Made by a program: the position numbers and the translations under genes. A stretch of 23,258 bases of DNA from Globomyces pollinis-pini (lineage: Eukaryota > Chytridiomycota > Chytridiomycetes > Rhizophydiales > Globomycetaceae): the NCBI GenBank assembly GCA_025399215.1, contig MU621356.1:1-23258 (forward strand), in the 5' to 3' direction. Positions 21,172 through 23,258 of the stretch are shown here, piece by piece. The notes below the pieces were generated by a model, which was given only the letters and a program-made list of their open reading frames with translations, was not told the DNA's origin and ran no database searches. Within the stretch, counting starts at the first letter, position 1. Every line of letters begins with the position of its first letter.

Positions 21172-21681
21172 TCGTTTGTTTAAAAAATACAAAATATGAT
21201 TCTTCATGGTAACACCATGACCACAAAATACGCCAAAAAATTCTTGTCGATGAATCAACACGACTGTGTATTAAAGAATAAGATTTGTAATATTGAGAAT
21301 CTCCCAAATATTAAAAAGTTCTAAAAAGTGTAGGATTATCCGAAAGAAAAACCACGAAGAAATATCAATTTAAGTAACCCTTTCACTTCTGATCAGATTC
21401 AAGTCATAGCAGCTACGTAATTCTAATCATTATTCAGGCCATTGCAATTACGCATAAAAATGTTGAAGTTAAAGAAATTTCCTAGATTGAATAAGTGACA
21501 CACTAAATCAAGATCCAATCTGATTCTAAAAAGAGACATTCAATTATCAACTAAATGATGGGCACGGTTGGCATTTAACAATCACAGTCAAGATTCAGCT
21601 AATGTGAATGAATTCTACGACGTGTCATCCACGTAGCACTTCTACATTTAAATCTCAACCAGTAAAACAGGGTTTCTACAG
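21172..21681. promoter_or_regulatory. Divergent spacer between 8-Cys member 6 and the Sec7 gene
   Basis: This is 510 nt of AT-rich DNA. The only local structure is an imperfect palindrome, CTACGACGTGTCATCCACGTAG (21613-21634), with two facing ACGTG/CACGT cores, about 50-70 nt before the Sec7 start codon. I see no convincing exon in either orientation. Confidence 0.35.
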
Positions 21682-22236
21682 ATGAGCGATTACCATACTG
21701 CAATCGAAATTTTTAACAAAAACCCCAAAGATGGCATGAATTTACTGCTTGATGGAGGTTTTGTGGAAAACTCAACATCGGCAATTGTTAAATTTCTACT
21801 GTCCAAAAGCGAGTTAAACAAATCTGCCATTGGAGTATATATCGGAGACATCAACCCATACAATGTACAGGTCAGGAATGAATTTATCAATTCAATGAAT
21901 TTCACTGATATGGAATTAGTTCCTGCCCTACGTCTATTTCTCCAATCATGTCGAATGCCTAATGAAGCACAACAGATTGATAGAATATTAGAAGCTTTTG
22001 CTGATCATTACTGGAAAACTAACCCAAATTTGTACACAAATCCAGATACAGTATACACTCTCACTTTTTCCATAATCATATTGAGTGAAAATTTACACTC
22101 TGAACGCAATAAACACAAAATGGATGTCAATGCTTTCATAAAGAATAGTTGTGTCGTAAAGGATGGAAATAACCCTTCTCCGGAATTGTTGCAATCCATA
22201 TTTGAAGATGTCAAGTCAAACCAGATAATTTTGTGA
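21682..22236 (+). CDS. Stand-alone Sec7 domain protein (ARF-GEF type), 184 aa
   Basis: The whole protein is one Sec7 domain, the module that exchanges nucleotide on ARF GTPases at Golgi, endosome or plasma membrane. It starts at the first helix (AIEIFNKNPKDGMNLLL) and continues through VKFLLSKSELNKSAIGVYIG and ALRLFLQSCRMPNEAQQIDR, with the catalytic glutamic finger at Glu95. It then has FADHYWKTNP and ends at IFEDVKSNQIIL. In motif 2 the usual LNT.LHN is ILSENLHS (134-140), so the conserved Asn after LH is Ser140 and catalysis may be altered. Sec7 proteins normally carry PH, HUS/DCB or other domains; none is present here. AATAAA at 22244-22249 follows the stop. Confidence 0.85.
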   Translation: MSDYHTAIEIFNKNPKDGMNLLLDGGFVENSTSAIVKFLLSKSELNKSAIGVYIGDINPYNVQVRNEFINSMNFTDMELVPALRLFLQSCRMPNEAQQIDRILEAFADHYWKTNPNLYTNPDTVYTLTFSIIILSENLHSERNKHKMDVNAFIKNSCVVKDGNNPSPELLQSIFEDVKSNQIIL

Positions 22237-22356
22237 GACAAGGAATAAATAAAGCTGGAGAAACGGTTAAATAAAAGAAGAATAATGTCTGTATATCTAT
22301 ATGTAGATTCGAATTCGACTTTGTTAATTGGCTCTTGTTATTGACACAGAGTTGTT

Positions 22357-22616
22357 CTAAGCATATAACCAATAAGATATAATGGTATATACCAAACGAT
22401 GATAAGCTTTAATATGATCCCTGGAAATATCAACAATATCTATGGGTTTGATATGAGAATGCCTTCTATAATGGGTCCCATGTATGACGGGCTGGATTAT
22501 ATAGTGTAATGGAGAGTATCCCAATAGCACTGGTATATTGCCAAATGGTTGGGATGCCAGTTCATCCACCCAAAGTGATTTGGTGTAGCTGACTTGGTAG
22601 ACTGTTCAAATTCTTT
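22357..22616 (-). other. Unrecognised open frame next to the right repeat arm
   Basis: The frame is open from about 22600 to a TAG at 22357. It encodes residues with normal protein character, such as YTKSLWVDELASQPFGN, LLGYSPLHYIIQPVIHG and IDIVDISRDHIKAYHR. It has no ATG start. It lies between the Sec7 gene and the repeat and may be a remnant of the repeat-borne gene. GTCTACCAAGTCAG here is also found beside the left arm at about 1216-1229. Nothing else is recognised in 22237-22663. Confidence 0.3.
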
Positions 22617-22663
22617 TCACTGGCTAATCCGGAATTGTGCATATAAATTCAAACTTTAGCTTC

Positions 22664-23258
22664 TCTAATTTTTATCTTGAATACCATTTATCCACACTCT
22701 TTGAATCACGGCATGCATATGAGGGTCAAGCTCAGCTTGTACATCAATCAATCGTAATCTATCAGATTCATTGATAGACATTCTTGAGTCTTCGAGCACA
22801 GCTTCATGATGTTGACCATACATGGATTCCTATTAAGTTTGAATTCCCAACTTTGTTGTTATCCTCCACATTGTTGAATTCCAAATGGCCAACTATTACT
22901 GATAGCATTTTGTCCTTAGTCCTGGTGCTTTATCAAATCATTTGGAACCAGAAAGTGAGCAGTGTTGGTGGAAAGATTTTTTTGTTCATCAACAACAAAG
23001 TACGAATGACCCATGTCTTTGCTTCAAAATATGTCGGTCAAGATCTTTGTTCCAGCTGGCATATCTTATCACTGGTATCATCTGTAATCGACAGGGAAAC
23101 CACTCACCATGTTGATACGAGAGTGGGCCAAAACCACATCAGACGCGCATACACAGGTACTCCAAGGATCTTTGCTTAATATATCTGGAAGTATCTGATC
23201 AGTCTCTGAACCATACTGTACTACCCGTTTAATTGGTTTCATGTTTTCTCTTCTGGGA
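22664..23258 (-). repeat. Right copy of the dispersed repeat, inverted relative to 132-977
   Basis: Reverse-complemented, this arm aligns with 132-977 over its whole length. It has one copy of the 32-nt unit duplicated on the left and lacks the about 224-nt block found at 507-730. A frame at 22823-22665 (52 codons, starting MYGQHHEAVLEDS) matches the left frame and ends at a TAG the left copy lacks. On the + strand an open frame at 22784-23179 is also partly shared with the left copy. The arm probably continues beyond the window. Confidence 0.85.

Overview
The window is nuclear DNA of a eukaryote, most likely an early-diverging fungus. The evidence is cytosolic ribosomal protein genes, a Rho/Cdc42 signalling set (PAK kinase and F-BAR RhoGAP), a Sec7 protein, a Crinkler-type protein, a GH26 glycosidase and a family of secreted 8-cysteine proteins with GPI-type tails. 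The DNA is AT-rich, genes are closely packed, and TAA, TAG and TGA all act as stops. The group cannot be fixed from sequence alone. Crinkler genes plus extreme compaction suggest a Rozella-like or chytrid-grade lineage, which is inference.

The main property of the window is intron size. Joining ORFs wherever a conserved domain demanded it gave 46 introns in 11 genes. Of these, 43 are only 24-35 nt long. All have GT...AG ends, and many carry a TAAC/TAAT/TGAT-like branch motif 5-12 nt before the AG. Every joined gene closes to a whole number of codons. Two of the three longer introns (61 and 81 nt) divide exactly at internal AG|GT points into two and three unit-sized pieces.

Layout. Positions 132-977 and 22664-23258 are two diverged copies of a dispersed repeat in inverted orientation. 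From 1328 to 6257 lie a long coiled-coil gene (-), RPL25/uL23 (-) and, divergently, a PAK kinase gene with nine introns (+). From 6657 to 9238 lie a four-CBS AMPK-gamma-like gene (+) and a Crinkler-like gene with a disturbed 3' part (+). From 9350 to 12598 a second coiled-coil gene (-) diverges from RPL16/uL13 (+). From 12744 to 16586 lie an F-BAR/RhoGAP gene (-) and a membrane-anchored GH26 gene (-). From 16699 to 21171 six tandem paralogues on the - strand encode secreted 8-Cys proteins with GPI-type tails. At 21682-22236 a stand-alone Sec7 domain gene lies on the + strand.

How the genes fit together. PAK, RhoGAP and Sec7 are all small-GTPase regulators or effectors acting on actin, polarity and membrane traffic, though nothing shows they are co-regulated. 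The two ribosomal protein genes share a promoter module: gene-oriented TTAGGGTT boxes, a TTCGGSGAA element and an A-rich leader. The 8-Cys array and GH26 gene form a cell-surface or secreted cluster on one strand. I saw no tRNA, rRNA or CRISPR array.
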